From contig NZ_FOTE01000005.1 in the NCBI RefSeq assembly GCF_900114475.1, forward strand, positions 1 through 64,000: DNA of 64,000 bases, written 5' to 3'. Below are positions 16,683 through 27,037 of the stretch, one piece after another; position 1 is the stretch's first letter; each line of letters begins with the position of its first letter. The notes under the pieces were generated by a model. That model had not been told where the DNA came from, did no database searches, and saw only the letters and a program-made list of their open reading frames with translations. This DNA is from Paenibacillus sp. 1_12 (lineage in GTDB: Bacteria > Bacillota > Bacilli > Paenibacillales > NBRC-103111). The position numbers and the translations under genes are program-made.

Positions 16683-17552
16683 TTATTCCACTTGCTCGTA
16701 TTGCTTTTGAGGAAGCTCGGTCATCTTCGCCAATAAATATTTGGCTACACCGTTTTCCGAATTTGCTTCAATAATCTCATCAGCTATCGCCTGCAGCTCA
16801 AGCTTGGCATTACTTACCGCGAGCTTCTTCCCTGCTGCTTCCAGCAAGCTAATATCATTCAAATTATCCCCAATAGCAATAACTTGCTCCGTCTGACATC
16901 CGACACTTTTGGCCCACATACGCAAACCGTTTCCTTTATTCGCATCCACATGACTGAATTCCAGAAAATAATGATCAATAATGTAAGTATCCGCCATAAA
17001 GTGTACTTGTATCACTTCACTATAAGCCTCACGTACCGCTTCCATCAAGGGCACCAGCTCATCATACTTACCAATATAGGTAAGCAGCAAGGTTTGTATA
17101 TGATCCGGGCAGCGCAGCTCTGGAATTTCTCTGAACCTCGCATCATTAGGCCTGCTTGAGACGAATTGCTTGTAGCCAACCCCTGCTAATGATTCATGCA
17201 GTACGCGCTCAGAGCCATCCTCATCCAACCCGAATAATAGCGGACATTGTCCATGGACTTTACCGAACTGAATCAATTCATTCGTTAAATTCACATTCAT
17301 AAAGACGCCATCCAACACCTTGTCTTCAACAGGATCGAACAGTAATGCCCCGTTATACAAAACCATTGGGTACTTCCAGGGAATCTTACCTACAACTGCT
17401 TGTGAACTTGTGTAGCTTCTAGCGGTTGCGTAACTGATGATATGTCCTTGATCCAAGGCTTCCGTTAATACTTCTAAGGTATAGGAAGAAAGGCTCGCAT
17501 CTGGCTGCAGCAGCGTTCCATCCAAATCCGTTAATGCATATATCGGCTTCAT
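16683..17552 (-). CDS. HAD-superfamily Cof-type phosphatase
   Basis: 289 residues. TDLDGTLL gives the catalytic Asp9 and Asp11, ATARSY is the motif II region, and AIGDNLNDISLLEAAG is motif IV with the metal-binding Asp pair; a C2-type cap lies between. Such enzymes dephosphorylate sugar phosphates or cofactors. It lies immediately downstream of glgA on the same strand, but a strong terminator separates the two. Any link to glycogen metabolism is only positional. Confidence 0.85.
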   Translation of the reverse strand: MKPIYALTDLDGTLLQPDASLSSYTLEVLTEALDQGHIISYATARSYTSSQAVVGKIPWKYPMVLYNGALLFDPVEDKVLDGVFMNVNLTNELIQFGKVHGQCPLLFGLDEDGSERVLHESLAGVGYKQFVSSRPNDARFREIPELRCPDHIQTLLLTYIGKYDELVPLMEAVREAYSEVIQVHFMADTYIIDHYFLEFSHVDANKGNGLRMWAKSVGCQTEQVIAIGDNLNDISLLEAAGKKLAVSNAKLELQAIADEIIEANSENGVAKYLLAKMTELPQKQYEQVE

Positions 17553-17578
17553 CCGAGGTCCAGTCCCCTTTCGTGTAC

Positions 17579-17607
17579 AAAAACCAACGCTCTGGGCGTT
17601 GGTTTTT
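17579..17607. terminator. Terminator at the end of the glycogen operon
   Basis: AAAACCAACGC pairs with GCGTTGGTTTT around a short loop, with A- and T-runs on both sides. It starts 5 bp after the glgA stop codon on the minus strand. Confidence 0.85.
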
Positions 17608-17611
17608 AAGG

Positions 17612-19045
17612 TTATTTCACTAGTTGGTTATAAAGGGAAGCGTACTGCTGTGCGGATTTACGCCAGCTGAAATCTTTCTTTTTAATATTCGCCAAAATTT
17701 TATTCCATTCCTGGGTATCGCTATAAAGAGATACAGCTCTATTCACCGTATACAGCAGGTCATGTGCATTATAATGCGTGAAGCTAAATCCAGTGCCTGT
17801 ACCCGTCACCTCATCATAAGGGGTTACAGTATCCTTTAACCCGCCAGTTTCGCGAACAATGGGTACAGAACGGTAACGCATTGCGATCAATTGACCAATA
17901 CCGCAAGGTTCAAATTGCGAAGGCATCAGGAACAGATCCGAGCTCGCATAAATTTGCCGCGCCGTTGGTTCGTTAAACGTAATATGCGTAGATAGCTTGT
18001 CGGGATATCGGTCAGCAGCCCAACGAAATAATTGCTCGTAGCGGTGCTCACCCGTACCCAGTACGACCCACTGTGCATTAAGAGCCATCAATTGTTCGAT
18101 CACATGCTCGACAAGCGATAGACCTTTTTGTTCGACTAGACGAGTTACGATCCCGATCAGCGGAATATCTTTATTTACAGGAAGACCGAGCTTTTCTTGC
18201 AGCTTCATCTTGTTTTGTTGCTTTTTCACAAGCGAATCCCGATAATTCACTTCCAGATGTGGGTCTGTCATCGGGTCCATTTCTTCATAATCGATCCCGT
18301 TCACAATTCCGTACAACCGATGACTTTGGCTGCGTAAGAGTCCATCCAAATATTCTCCGAAATATGGAGTTTGAATTTCCTCTGCATACGTAGGGCTTAC
18401 CGTAGTAATCATATCCGAATACAGCAGGCCACCTTTCAAGAAGCTGGCTCCACCATGCAATTCGAGTGCAAATCCGCCAAAGTGCTCTGGACCCAAGGTA
18501 AAGTAATCCATAAACTGCTCCTTACCAAACACCCCCTGATATTTCAGGTTATGCACCGTAAGGATTGTTTTGATATGGGCATAAGCCGGTTGGTAGCTGA
18601 AATGGGCTCGATACAGCACCGGAATCATCCCGGTCTGCCAATCATGACAATGAATCACATCCGGCATGAAATCAAGATGCTGTAAGGAATCCATCACAGC
18701 TCGGCAAAAGTAAGCAAACCGCTCTGCATCATCATTATACCCGTAACAACCGCTTCTCAAAAAATAATTTTCATGATCGACAAAATAAAAAGTGATGCCT
18801 TCATGCTCAAGCTTCAAAATACCACAGTAGAGCTCTCTCCAACCCATCCGTAGTGTAAAGGTGGCGACGGTTTCCATTTTTTGCGTAAATTGTGCCGGTA
18901 TGTCTCCATACTTAGGCAGCATCACTCTGACATCCAGTCCCTGCTTGACCAATTCCTTCGGTAACGAACCGATGACATCAGCCAAACCACCTGTCTTGGC
19001 AAAAGGTACAGCTTCCGATGCGGCAAATAACACTTTCATGGACAA
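17612..19045 (-). CDS. glgA: Glycogen synthase
   Basis: A GT5-family ADP-glucose:glucan transferase that extends alpha-1,4-glucan chains. 477 residues, normal length. KTGGLADVIGSLPKEL (from Lys17) binds ADP-glucose, and SQFEPCGIGQLIAMRY near the C-terminus holds the conserved Glu of the retaining GT-B site; VTRLVEQKG is also typical. Two starts are possible: TTG 19045, spaced 7 bases from AAAGGAG, and ATG 19039. Last gene of the glgBCDA operon; no glgP follows. Confidence 0.95.
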   Translation of the reverse strand: MSMKVLFAASEAVPFAKTGGLADVIGSLPKELVKQGLDVRVMLPKYGDIPAQFTQKMETVATFTLRMGWRELYCGILKLEHEGITFYFVDHENYFLRSGCYGYNDDAERFAYFCRAVMDSLQHLDFMPDVIHCHDWQTGMIPVLYRAHFSYQPAYAHIKTILTVHNLKYQGVFGKEQFMDYFTLGPEHFGGFALELHGGASFLKGGLLYSDMITTVSPTYAEEIQTPYFGEYLDGLLRSQSHRLYGIVNGIDYEEMDPMTDPHLEVNYRDSLVKKQQNKMKLQEKLGLPVNKDIPLIGIVTRLVEQKGLSLVEHVIEQLMALNAQWVVLGTGEHRYEQLFRWAADRYPDKLSTHITFNEPTARQIYASSDLFLMPSQFEPCGIGQLIAMRYRSVPIVRETGGLKDTVTPYDEVTGTGTGFSFTHYNAHDLLYTVNRAVSLYSDTQEWNKILANIKKKDFSWRKSAQQYASLYNQLVK

Positions 19046-19101
19046 ACTACCACTCCTTTATATGTATCCGATCTCTATTTAATTTTTCTCTATATAACTT
19101 C

Positions 19102-20211
19102 TTAAATAACCTTCGTTTTTGAAGCGATAAATGGCGCTTGCTTATCACCAGTAAGGACACGACCTCTGCTAATAAATACGTCCTTATCCAATATCGCATT
19201 TTCAATGATCACATTTTCCTCGATCTCGCAATTTTGCAGGATAATGCTATTTTTTACATAAGCGCCCTTGCGAATCTTGACACCGCGGAACAGAATACTA
19301 TTTTCCACCTTGCCCTCAATAATGCAGCCATTCGCAATTAACGCATTGCGGGCCAGAGAATGCTCGGCGTACTTAGCTGGAGGTTCATCCTTAACCTTGG
19401 TGTAAATCAGATTCTTTTGAAAGAACAGCTCACGCCATACTTTAGGGTTCAGCAGCTGCATGCTGTGCTTATAGTAGCTTTGGATCGTATTTACGATACC
19501 CGCATGACCTTCATGTAGATAACCATAAACGCCCAGTTTATCGATGTTTTTCATAATTCCGTCACGTACCAAATGATCATAACCTTGTGCCAGGCACGAT
19601 TCGACCATATCCAGCAGCAATTCCTTGCTCATGATATAGATTTCCATAGATATGTTATCGGTACGCAGGCGGCCGTTCTGATCTTCCATGACCGTGACTT
19701 GGCCGTCTTCTTTCACTGCCATGCGGCGGAACTTGGCGAATTCTTCGTCATCCGCATGCTTGTAAACTACGGTAATATCAGCATTTTTCTCCAAGTGATA
19801 GTCGAGTACTTCATTCAAATCAATATTGCATACGATATGACTGCGGGAAATAACTACATATTCTTCGCGTGCCCGATAAAAGTAATCGCGGTGGCTGTAA
19901 AATTGGAATAAATCACCACGAGACATCCCCGTCGTTTCCTGCAAGATTGCGGGTAGTATGAACAAGCCTCCGCGTTTGCGATCCAAATCCCATTCTTTTC
20001 CAGATCCAAGGTGATCCATTAGGGAGCGGTACTTATGCTGGGTAAAAACGGCAACATTTTCCAATCCGGAATTGATCATATTCGATAATGTAAAATCAAT
20101 CAGCCGATACCTGGAGCCAAACGGCACCGAGGCTACGTTACGAGAGTAGGTAAGTTCTTCCAGACCATCCGGTTCATTGACCAGATTGATGACGCCCATC
20201 ATTCGCTTCAT
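19102..20211 (-). CDS. glgD: Glucose-1-phosphate adenylyltransferase regulatory subunit GlgD
   Basis: 369 residues, paralogous to GlgC along the whole length, including RYRLIDFTLSNMINSG and a C-terminal left-handed beta-helix (ENSILFRGVKIRKGAYVKNS). The N-terminal nucleotide loop is degenerate: NLVNEPDGLEEL replaces the GGEGKRL of GlgC, so it is expected to be non-catalytic and to modulate GlgC in a heterotetramer, as described for Firmicute GlgCD. It starts 6 bp after the glgC stop, with the AAAGGGTGAG site overlapping the glgC end, which indicates coupled translation. Confidence 0.92.
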   Translation of the reverse strand: MKRMMGVINLVNEPDGLEELTYSRNVASVPFGSRYRLIDFTLSNMINSGLENVAVFTQHKYRSLMDHLGSGKEWDLDRKRGGLFILPAILQETTGMSRGDLFQFYSHRDYFYRAREEYVVISRSHIVCNIDLNEVLDYHLEKNADITVVYKHADDEEFAKFRRMAVKEDGQVTVMEDQNGRLRTDNISMEIYIMSKELLLDMVESCLAQGYDHLVRDGIMKNIDKLGVYGYLHEGHAGIVNTIQSYYKHSMQLLNPKVWRELFFQKNLIYTKVKDEPPAKYAEHSLARNALIANGCIIEGKVENSILFRGVKIRKGAYVKNSIILQNCEIEENVIIENAILDKDVFISRGRVLTGDKQAPFIASKTKVI

Positions 20212-20217
20212 ATTAAC

Positions 20218-21387
20218 TCACCCTTTCACGTTGATCTTGGATGGTAAACTGATCACTTCATTGCCGCCAATCAAAGTAATATCCTGATGATCCCCAGGCT
20301 CACCTATGGTGCAACCATCTTCAACAACTGTGCCGTCCCCGATGATCGCTTTATATATTTTTACATTATTACCGATACGTACATTTGGCATAATGACAGA
20401 GTCTTTAATTAAGCTGTTTTCGCCTACCTCAACGCCGTAAAATAAAACAGAATGATCAATTTCACCAAATACGGCGCAGCCTTCATTTACAAGTGAACGG
20501 CGAATTTGCGCAGTTGGCGCCAAATATTGACCAGGCTGGCATGGATTAACGGAATAAATTCGCCACTCTTTATCATTCAAATTAAATTCAGGTACAGTTT
20601 CCAACAAATCCATATTGGCTTCCCACAAGCTATCGATGGTACCGACATCTTTCCAGTAGCCTTCAAACGGATAAGCCATCAGTTTTTTCTGCTCGCTAAG
20701 CATCAAAGGAATAATATCCTTGCCAAAATCCTTGCTGGATTCCGAATTCTCTTCATCCTTGTACAAAAATTCCTTCAACACTTTCCAATTGAAAATATAA
20801 ATTCCCATCGAAGCCAGATTGCTCTTAGGCTCTTTGGGTTTTTCAGCAAATTCCGTAATCCGGTTCTCGTCGTCCGTACTCATGAGACCAAAACGGCTCG
20901 CTTCCTCCCATTTGACTTCGATAACAGCGATGGTTGCATCGGCTTCCGTTTTTTTATGGAAATCCAACATCACATCATAATCCATCTTGTAAATATGGTC
21001 ACCTGAAATCACAAGCACATATTCCGGATCATACTGATCAATGTAGGACACATTGCGGAATATTGCATCAGCCGTTCCTTTGTACCAATCTCCACCTTTT
21101 TGCTCCATAAACGGCTGCAGTACGGTTACACCGCCATGCTTACGGTCCAAGTCCCAAGGAGTTCCGATCCCGATATACGTATTTAAAACCAAAGGCTGAT
21201 ACTGTGTGAGCACGCCTACTGTATCAATTCCAGAATTGGTGCAATTACTGAGCGTGAAATCAATAATACGATACTTTCCACCAAAATGAACAGCTGGTTT
21301 AGCAAGCTTGCTGGTCAAAACACCCAGCCTCTTCCCTTCGCCACCTGCGAGCAGCATGGCCACACATTCCTTTTTACGCATCGGCAC
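20218..21387 (-). CDS. glgC: Glucose-1-phosphate adenylyltransferase, catalytic subunit
   Basis: Makes ADP-glucose from ATP and glucose-1-phosphate. [20 protein letters not shown] is the nucleotide loop with catalytic residues, GKYRIIDF follows, and [12 protein letters not shown] holds the metal-binding Asp. The C-terminal beta-helix has repeats such as [19 protein letters not shown] 21387 overlaps the glgB end by 14 bp; ATG 21381 ([11 protein letters not shown]) is the likely alternative, with GAAAGGGG upstream. Second gene of the operon. Confidence 0.95.
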   Translation of the reverse strand: MPMRKKECVAMLLAGGEGKRLGVLTSKLAKPAVHFGGKYRIIDFTLSNCTNSGIDTVGVLTQYQPLVLNTYIGIGTPWDLDRKHGGVTVLQPFMEQKGGDWYKGTADAIFRNVSYIDQYDPEYVLVISGDHIYKMDYDVMLDFHKKTEADATIAVIEVKWEEASRFGLMSTDDENRITEFAEKPKEPKSNLASMGIYIFNWKVLKEFLYKDEENSESSKDFGKDIIPLMLSEQKKLMAYPFEGYWKDVGTIDSLWEANMDLLETVPEFNLNDKEWRIYSVNPCQPGQYLAPTAQIRRSLVNEGCAVFGEIDHSVLFYGVEVGENSLIKDSVIMPNVRIGNNVKIYKAIIGDGTVVEDGCTIGEPGDHQDITLIGGNEVISLPSKINVKG

Positions 21388-23314
21388 GAACCCCTTTCTT
21401 TTTTCCAGAAATAGCTTTGCGATGGATCTTGACAGGCTTCAGAATAACGACCGCAAGTGGCGGAACGGTTAACTGTAAACTGTAGGGTTGGTGATGCCAA
21501 GATACGGATTCTGTCTTGATCTTAGTATTCAATCGCCCGGAACCGCCATATGCAGGCAGATCACTATTGAAAAACTCTATATAATCAGCTAAAAGCGGAA
21601 CCCCAATACGATATTTTTCATGAACAACAGGAGTGAAATTACAAATGATGATCAAAAAGTTATCCGGGTCGCTTGATTTTCTCATGAACGTGGTAATGCT
21701 TTGCTTGCTGTCATGAGGATCAATCCAGGAAAAGCCCTCGGACTGGTGGTCCAGTTCCCATAACGATTGTTCCTTGAGATACAGGTGGTTTAAATCATGT
21801 ACATAATGCTTCATCGAACGGTGGCTATCGTAATCGAGCATCTCCCAGTCAAGATCCTCCAGGTCCTTCCATTCATCAAACTGCCCGAATTCACTACCCA
21901 TGAACAGCAGCTTTTTGCCGGGATGCACCATCATATAACCGAGCAGCAGGCGCAGGTTAGCGAACTTTTGCCAATAATCGCCCGGCATTTTGTTCAATAG
22001 CGACTTTTTGCCGTGAACGACCTCGTCATGTGACAAAGGAAGCACGTAATTTTCGTTGTACGTATACATGAAAGAAAAGGTTAGCTGGTTATGGCTGCCA
22101 CGGCGGAAATAAGGATCTATTTCCATATATTTCAGCATATCATTCATCCAGCCCATATTCCATTTGTAATTGAAGCCTAAGCCTCCATCATGTACAGGCG
22201 AAGTAACCTTCGGCCAATTACTGGAGTCCTCCGCCATCATTAAGGAGTGCGGATAATGAGCGAAAACCGTCGTATTCAGCTTCTTTAGAAACTGTACAGC
22301 CTCGGAGTTCTCGTCCCCACCTCGCTCATTTGTGATCCGCTGCTCAGGCGGCCTCCCCAGATTCAGAGACAACAGGCTAGCAACCGCATCAACCCGCAGC
22401 CCGTCGATATGGTATTTATCCATCCAGAACAGTGCATTGGAGATCAGAAAGCTGATTACCTCCGGCTTCGTAAAATCAAACATCAGTGTGCCCCATTGCG
22501 GCTTTTCGGCTTTCTTGGGATCATTGTATTCATAGAGCGGCTGACCATCAAACTGCCTTAGACCATGTTCATCCTTGACAAAGTGTCCCGGGACCCAATC
22601 CATAATGACCCCAATCCCTTTGCTGTGGCAGCGATCAACGAAATACATGAAATCCTTTGGAGTTCCGAACCGGCTTGTCACCGAATAATATCCTGTTGCC
22701 TGATAACCCCACGAACGATCATAAGGATGCTCCGCAAGCGGTAGTAATTCAAGATGGGTATAACCCATTTCAGCCACATAGTCGACCATTTCATCAGCAA
22801 GCTCACGATAGGTGTAATATTCACCTCCAGGCTTCTTTTTCCAGGTGCCCATATGAACTTCATAAATGTTGATCGGTTGGTTATAAACAGATTCATGTTG
22901 TTTTCGCTTTTGCCAAGCTTCATCCTGCCATTCATAACCATCCAGTGCATAGACACGAGATGCGGTTCCTGGCTTTAATTCGGAATAAAACGCATAAGGA
23001 TCAGCTTTGAGGAGCGTTACCCCCTGTTCAGTGACGATCTCGTACTTGTAATATTCACCCTCCTGTACATCCGGAACAAATAAGTTCCATATACCCCAGG
23101 TACTGACTTTACGCATGTTGTGCTCGGCGCCATTCCAATTGTTAAAATCTCCAATTACCCTGATTTCCTTAGCATGCGGTGCCCAAACTGCAAAACGGAC
23201 GCCTGCGACTCCCTCATTCTTGATCAAGTGTGCTCCCAGCATCCTATAGCTTTGATACAGGCTGCCCTCATGGAACAAAAATAGGTCGTCAGGACCGGGG
23301 ATTAAGCTCGTCAT
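21374..23314 (-). CDS. glgB: 1,4-alpha-glucan branching enzyme
   Basis: A GH13 enzyme that makes alpha-1,6 branches in glycogen. 646 residues. The N-terminal CBM48 domain ([20 protein letters not shown]) precedes the TIM barrel, with [12 protein letters not shown] (nucleophile Asp near 310), MAEDSSNWP (acid/base Glu) and [10 protein letters not shown] (third acidic residue, with His-Asp). A beta-sandwich closes the protein. First gene of glgB-glgC-glgD-glgA, divergent from the foldase gene at 23527; the 212-bp intergenic region should hold both promoters. Confidence 0.95.
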   Translation of the reverse strand: MTSLIPGPDDLFLFHEGSLYQSYRMLGAHLIKNEGVAGVRFAVWAPHAKEIRVIGDFNNWNGAEHNMRKVSTWGIWNLFVPDVQEGEYYKYEIVTEQGVTLLKADPYAFYSELKPGTASRVYALDGYEWQDEAWQKRKQHESVYNQPINIYEVHMGTWKKKPGGEYYTYRELADEMVDYVAEMGYTHLELLPLAEHPYDRSWGYQATGYYSVTSRFGTPKDFMYFVDRCHSKGIGVIMDWVPGHFVKDEHGLRQFDGQPLYEYNDPKKAEKPQWGTLMFDFTKPEVISFLISNALFWMDKYHIDGLRVDAVASLLSLNLGRPPEQRITNERGGDENSEAVQFLKKLNTTVFAHYPHSLMMAEDSSNWPKVTSPVHDGGLGFNYKWNMGWMNDMLKYMEIDPYFRRGSHNQLTFSFMYTYNENYVLPLSHDEVVHGKKSLLNKMPGDYWQKFANLRLLLGYMMVHPGKKLLFMGSEFGQFDEWKDLEDLDWEMLDYDSHRSMKHYVHDLNHLYLKEQSLWELDHQSEGFSWIDPHDSKQSITTFMRKSSDPDNFLIIICNFTPVVHEKYRIGVPLLADYIEFFNSDLPAYGGSGRLNTKIKTESVSWHHQPYSLQLTVPPLAVVILKPVKIHRKAISGKKKGVRADA

Positions 23315-23526
23315 TAGTCATCCATCCCCTTTTTTCATTAATTCCGTCCATATATAGACAAATACTACATCCGAGTCCAAATTCCTCTCTCCACATTCCA
23401 AATTCTTAGTAAAATGTGAAATTGTCATCTCGTTTATAGCTTCACTTCCTTTTACCCAAAAAAGCAGGATTTTGACGATTAAAGTGGAATATATTCTAGC
23501 TACACTTAGAAAGGTGGAAAATAAGA

Positions 23527-24654
23527 ATGAATGATAAGGTTAAAGGGCTTGTACTCGGCTTATCGCTCGGCGTTATGCTGACAGGATCGATCGCCTACGC
23601 CAGCGGGACACAAATAGAAGTATATTTTAAAAACATCAAATATATGTTTGATGGACATGGGAAATCCCCAACAGCCGAGCAGGGTGAAAGTTTTATTTAT
23701 AATGGGACCACCTATGTGCCGCTGCGTTTTGTCAGTGAAGCATTAGGTAAAGAAGTACAATATGACGGTGACACCGAAACGATTTGGGTTGGCAAAAAAG
23801 TCGATTTGAACGCCATTGTCGCAACCTATCAAGGGGGAGAAGTTACTTCGGGCGCACTTGAAACCTATTTAACCTTCCAACGTTTACTTAACCCTGAAAA
23901 TGCTAAGTATGATAAAGATGAGGGCTACAGAACCTACAATCTTAAGAGATTGATCGGTCAACAAATTTTGCTGAGCCGTGCAAGTGAAGAGAGCAAGAAA
24001 GCGATAGCAGAAACCGTGGATGCGCAAGTGATTGAGCTCAACGAATTTCTTCGTTCCACTGGTCAAGACCTGTCCAAAAACAGTTTGACTGCAGCCGATG
24101 TGCGCAGCTACGTAGAACTGATCATTGGTTCCCATTCCGCGTTGGAATCTCAAGCTACCGAAGAGCGCGTTAAAGGTTTGTATGATCAACAGGTGAGCAG
24201 CAACAATGAAAGTCTGTTAAAAGCATCGGTACGTCACATTTTGATTAGCAATACGGATGCGAAAGGCAATTCTCGCAGCAAGGAAGTCATCGATCAGAAA
24301 GTCAAGGAAGTTCAGGATAAACTGAACAGTGGTGAAGATTTTGCGACACTCGCCAAACAGTACTCAGAAGATCCTGGATCTAAAGATAACGGCGGGCTAT
24401 ATGCTGATGCAGCGGTTTCTAATTGGGTTGATGGTTTTAAGCAAGCTGTCATTTCACTGGACCTAAATAAGAATAGTGAACCGATTGAGACTGAATTCGG
24501 CTACCATTTTGTACGGGTTGAATCCCGCAGTACTATCTCCTACGAGGAAGCAAAGGAGCAGTTTAAACAGCAGCTTCTTACGGACCTCAATAAAAAATTC
24601 AACGAAACGGAATTACCAAGCTTAATTAAGTCCATCTCATTACCGAAATCATAA
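23527..24654 (+). CDS. Secreted PpiC-type foldase with N-terminal stalk domain
   Basis: 375 residues. A signal peptide (about 1-26, LGVMLTGSIAYA) is followed by a copper-amine-oxidase-N-type stalk domain at about 30-95 (GTTYVPLRFVSEALGKEVQY, with TIWVGKK). A SurA/PrsA-like helical segment comes next, and then a parvulin PPIase domain at about 230-330 (VRHILISN, FATLAKQYSEDPGSKDNGG, FGYHFVRVESR). No lipobox is seen, so it may be bound to the wall through the stalk rather than lipid-anchored like PrsA. It should help fold exported proteins. Followed 21 bp later by a methyltransferase gene. Confidence 0.85.
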   Translation: MNDKVKGLVLGLSLGVMLTGSIAYASGTQIEVYFKNIKYMFDGHGKSPTAEQGESFIYNGTTYVPLRFVSEALGKEVQYDGDTETIWVGKKVDLNAIVATYQGGEVTSGALETYLTFQRLLNPENAKYDKDEGYRTYNLKRLIGQQILLSRASEESKKAIAETVDAQVIELNEFLRSTGQDLSKNSLTAADVRSYVELIIGSHSALESQATEERVKGLYDQQVSSNNESLLKASVRHILISNTDAKGNSRSKEVIDQKVKEVQDKLNSGEDFATLAKQYSEDPGSKDNGGLYADAAVSNWVDGFKQAVISLDLNKNSEPIETEFGYHFVRVESRSTISYEEAKEQFKQQLLTDLNKKFNETELPSLIKSISLPKS

Positions 24655-24675
24655 TCACCGAAGGAAGGTACATCC

Positions 24676-25539
24676 ATGTTTGCAACACATGATTGGAAAG
24701 ACTACGAATTAATCGATACAGGCGACGGTGAAAAGCTCGAACGTTGGGGAAGCATCATTTTACGCCGTCCCGATCCACAAATTATTTGGCCGCTCGGCAA
24801 AGAAACAGCTCCCTGGAAAACAGCGGATGCTCATTACCATCGCAGTACAAGCGGTGGCGGCCAATGGGAGCAGCGTACTCAATTACCTGAGCGCTGGACA
24901 ATCGCATACGACAAATTACAATTTCATATCAAACCGACCAGCTTTAAACATACAGGACTGTTTCCTGAGCAGGCCGCCAATTGGAAATGGATGATTGACA
25001 AGATACAGGGTGCCGGACGGAAGATCAAGGTATTAAACCTGTTTGCCTACACAGGCGGAGCCTCGGTAGCTTGTGCTTATGCAGGTGCGGAAGTATGTCA
25101 CGTCGATGCCTCTAAAGGTGTTGTCCAATGGGCCAAGGAGAACGTACAGCTCTCTGGACTTAGTGATCGCCCTGTCCGTTTCATCACCGATGACGTATTT
25201 AAATTCGTGCAGCGCGAGCAGCGGCGCGGCAGTCAATATGATGCCATCATCATGGACCCGCCATCCTATGGACGCGGACCGAACGGCGAGACCTGGAAGC
25301 TGGAAACGGATCTGTTTCCTTTTGTTGAGTCTTGTATGGGCATTATGTCCAACAGACCTCTATTTATGCTGATCAATTCCTACACAACCGGAATTTCAGC
25401 TACGGTGCTTAAAAATATTCTCGCTTTATCCATGGGAAAAGCACACGGCGGAACGATCACATGTGGTGAAATCGGACTTCCGATTACAGCGTCCAAGCTT
25501 ATGCTGCCATGCGGTATATTGGGACGTTGGGAGGCATAG
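24676..25539 (+). CDS. Class I SAM-dependent (RNA) methyltransferase
   Basis: 287 residues. VLNLFAYTGGASVACAYAGA is the SAM-binding motif I, CHVDASKGVVQWAKEN is motif II, and IIMDPPSYGRGP is the NPPY-like motif IV. The layout matches the RlmI/RlmK-like rRNA cytosine methyltransferase group without the N-terminal PUA domain; the exact target is unknown. The start has GAAGGAAGG upstream. It is followed 3 bp later by an RluA pseudouridine synthase gene, so the pair may modify rRNA or tRNA together. Confidence 0.85.
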   Translation: MFATHDWKDYELIDTGDGEKLERWGSIILRRPDPQIIWPLGKETAPWKTADAHYHRSTSGGGQWEQRTQLPERWTIAYDKLQFHIKPTSFKHTGLFPEQAANWKWMIDKIQGAGRKIKVLNLFAYTGGASVACAYAGAEVCHVDASKGVVQWAKENVQLSGLSDRPVRFITDDVFKFVQREQRRGSQYDAIIMDPPSYGRGPNGETWKLETDLFPFVESCMGIMSNRPLFMLINSYTTGISATVLKNILALSMGKAHGGTITCGEIGLPITASKLMLPCGILGRWEA

Positions 25540-25542
25540 CCT

Positions 25543-26238
25543 TTGTCTAGCAAAGCTCTATCATCGATTCCCGTTTTATACGAGGATAATCATGTTATTG
25601 TCGTAATCAAGCCTGTTAATGTACCAACTCAAGAGGATGATTCCCATGATCCGGATTTGTTAACCCTCATCAAGCAGGATCTGAAACACCGTCATCAGAA
25701 ACCAGGGAATGTCTACCTTGGTCTGGTGCATCGGTTGGATCGCCCAGTAGGCGGCGTTATGGTATTTGCCAAAACGTCCAAAGCTGCCTCAAGACTGTCA
25801 GATGCGGTAAGGACAAGAGCCATCCGCAAACGGTATATAGCTGTTATTCACGGCAAACCCAAGCAGGAGCAAGCAACATTGCGTAACTATTTATTAAAAA
25901 ACACCAAAACCAACATGGTTTCAGTTGTATCCTCCAGTGTGGCAGGAGCTAAAGAAGCGATTCTCGATTATCAGGTTATAGGTCATCGGGAAGGTCATAC
26001 ACTAGTCAGTGTGGAGCTGCATACGGGTAGGCCGCATCAAATCCGTGTCCAGTTTGCAGCCATTGGCTGCCCGCTTATCGGTGATCAGCGCTATGGGGCT
26101 CATCTGACAAAGCCTGGGCAGCAAATCGCGCTGTGGTCGACGGAGCTTGGATTTGAGCACCCGACGACCAAAGAAGCCTTGAGCTTTAGCTCAAAACCTC
26201 CACAAGCTGCTTTTCCGTGGTCTTTGTTCGAATTATAG
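25543..26238 (+). CDS. RluA-family pseudouridine synthase
   Basis: 231 residues. VHRLDRPVGGVMVFAKT contains the catalytic Asp of RluA-type enzymes, ARTRAIRKRYIAVIHG is the family's second motif, and HTGRPHQIRVQFAAIGCPLIGDQRYG is the third. There is no N-terminal S4 domain, so it is a short RluA/TruC-like member. It starts at TTG, with GGGAGGC in the end of the methyltransferase gene as its ribosome binding site. Followed by a strong terminator at 26323. Confidence 0.88.
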   Translation: MSSKALSSIPVLYEDNHVIVVIKPVNVPTQEDDSHDPDLLTLIKQDLKHRHQKPGNVYLGLVHRLDRPVGGVMVFAKTSKAASRLSDAVRTRAIRKRYIAVIHGKPKQEQATLRNYLLKNTKTNMVSVVSSSVAGAKEAILDYQVIGHREGHTLVSVELHTGRPHQIRVQFAAIGCPLIGDQRYGAHLTKPGQQIALWSTELGFEHPTTKEALSFSSKPPQAAFPWSLFEL

Positions 26239-26322
26239 GTAAGAGTCAAATACATCTAAATACATCCAACATTACCGTACTATCACTTTAGCCTTCGTGC
26301 ATAAGAGATAACTATGTAATTT

Positions 26323-26368
26323 AAAACCCCTTCAGTAACTCTCAATGAGTAAGGCTGGAGGGGTTTTG
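26323..26368. terminator. Bidirectional terminator after the RluA gene
   Basis: AAAACCCCTTCAG pairs with CTGGAGGGGTTTT (one G-T pair); the loop contains ACTC/GAGT, which extends the pairing. Confidence 0.85.
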
Positions 26369-26400
26369 AATTTTATCGTATTGTAAAAAACACGAAAAAC

Positions 26401-26452
26401 TTGCCGGTTCTTGTGATAGGGTTCACCTCGCTGTCTGAAACGGCAAGATTTT
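26401..26452. repeat. Dispersed stem-loop element, copy 1
   Basis: CTTGCCG pairs with CGGCAAG, extended by TT/AA after one mismatch. The loop begins with TTGTGATAGGGTTC, which is identical in two other copies at 40354 and 41273. A T-rich tail (TTTTTCTTTTTA) follows on the plus strand. It lies in the noncoding stretch before the Lrp gene. Confidence 0.7.
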
Positions 26453-26484
26453 TCTTTTTAATATAAGCACGAAAAATTCAGCAG

Positions 26485-26898
26485 TTATTTATACTGCCCA
26501 ATAGACATGTTGATTTTATAATGGCCATAGACAAGGATCTCATCCAAGAGTTTGTTAAGTTGGTTATGATCAGCCACTTGGACTTTTAAAATAAAGCACG
26601 GCTCTCCGCTAACACGGTGGGCCTCCTTGATTTCATCGCGTTCCTGAATAAATTCTTGGAACTTCTTATGCCTAAAGTCCTTCATCATAACGATTATAAA
26701 AATACAGTAGATGTTCCCCAGCAATTTTTCGTTTAACCGGACTGTATACCCCTCTATAACTCCTATTTCCTCTAAACGTTGAATTCGATTAGCTACAGCC
26801 ACCCCAGACATGTGGACTACTTCCCCAATTTGTTTCCATTGAATTCTTGAGTTATTTTGTAAACACCTTATTATTTCCATATCGATGTGATCAATCAA
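26485..26898 (-). CDS. Lrp/AsnC-family transcriptional regulator
   Basis: About 137 residues from TTG 26898, preferred because AAAGGGTG lies 7 bases before it; ATG 26916 has no site. The N-terminal helix-turn-helix (IIRCLQNNSRIQWKQIGEVV, then VANRIQRLEEIGVI) is followed by an RAM ligand domain (AHRVSGEPCFILKVQVAD). Such regulators respond to amino acids. It is divergent from the lipoprotein gene at 27038, a possible target through the 120-bp shared region (inference). Confidence 0.85.
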   Translation of the reverse strand: MIDHIDMEIIRCLQNNSRIQWKQIGEVVHMSGVAVANRIQRLEEIGVIEGYTVRLNEKLLGNIYCIFIIVMMKDFRHKKFQEFIQERDEIKEAHRVSGEPCFILKVQVADHNQLNKLLDEILVYGHYKINMSIGQYK

Positions 26899-27037
26899 TC
26901 TAGAGCACCCTTTCATCGCTAAAGTAATATGGAGAGAACTCTTTCATGGATGTATGTAAGAACAAGGGTGTATAGGTTAGAATCATTTTAAGGGATCCCT
27001 GATATACAATTATTACCTATACATGGAGGTTATACAA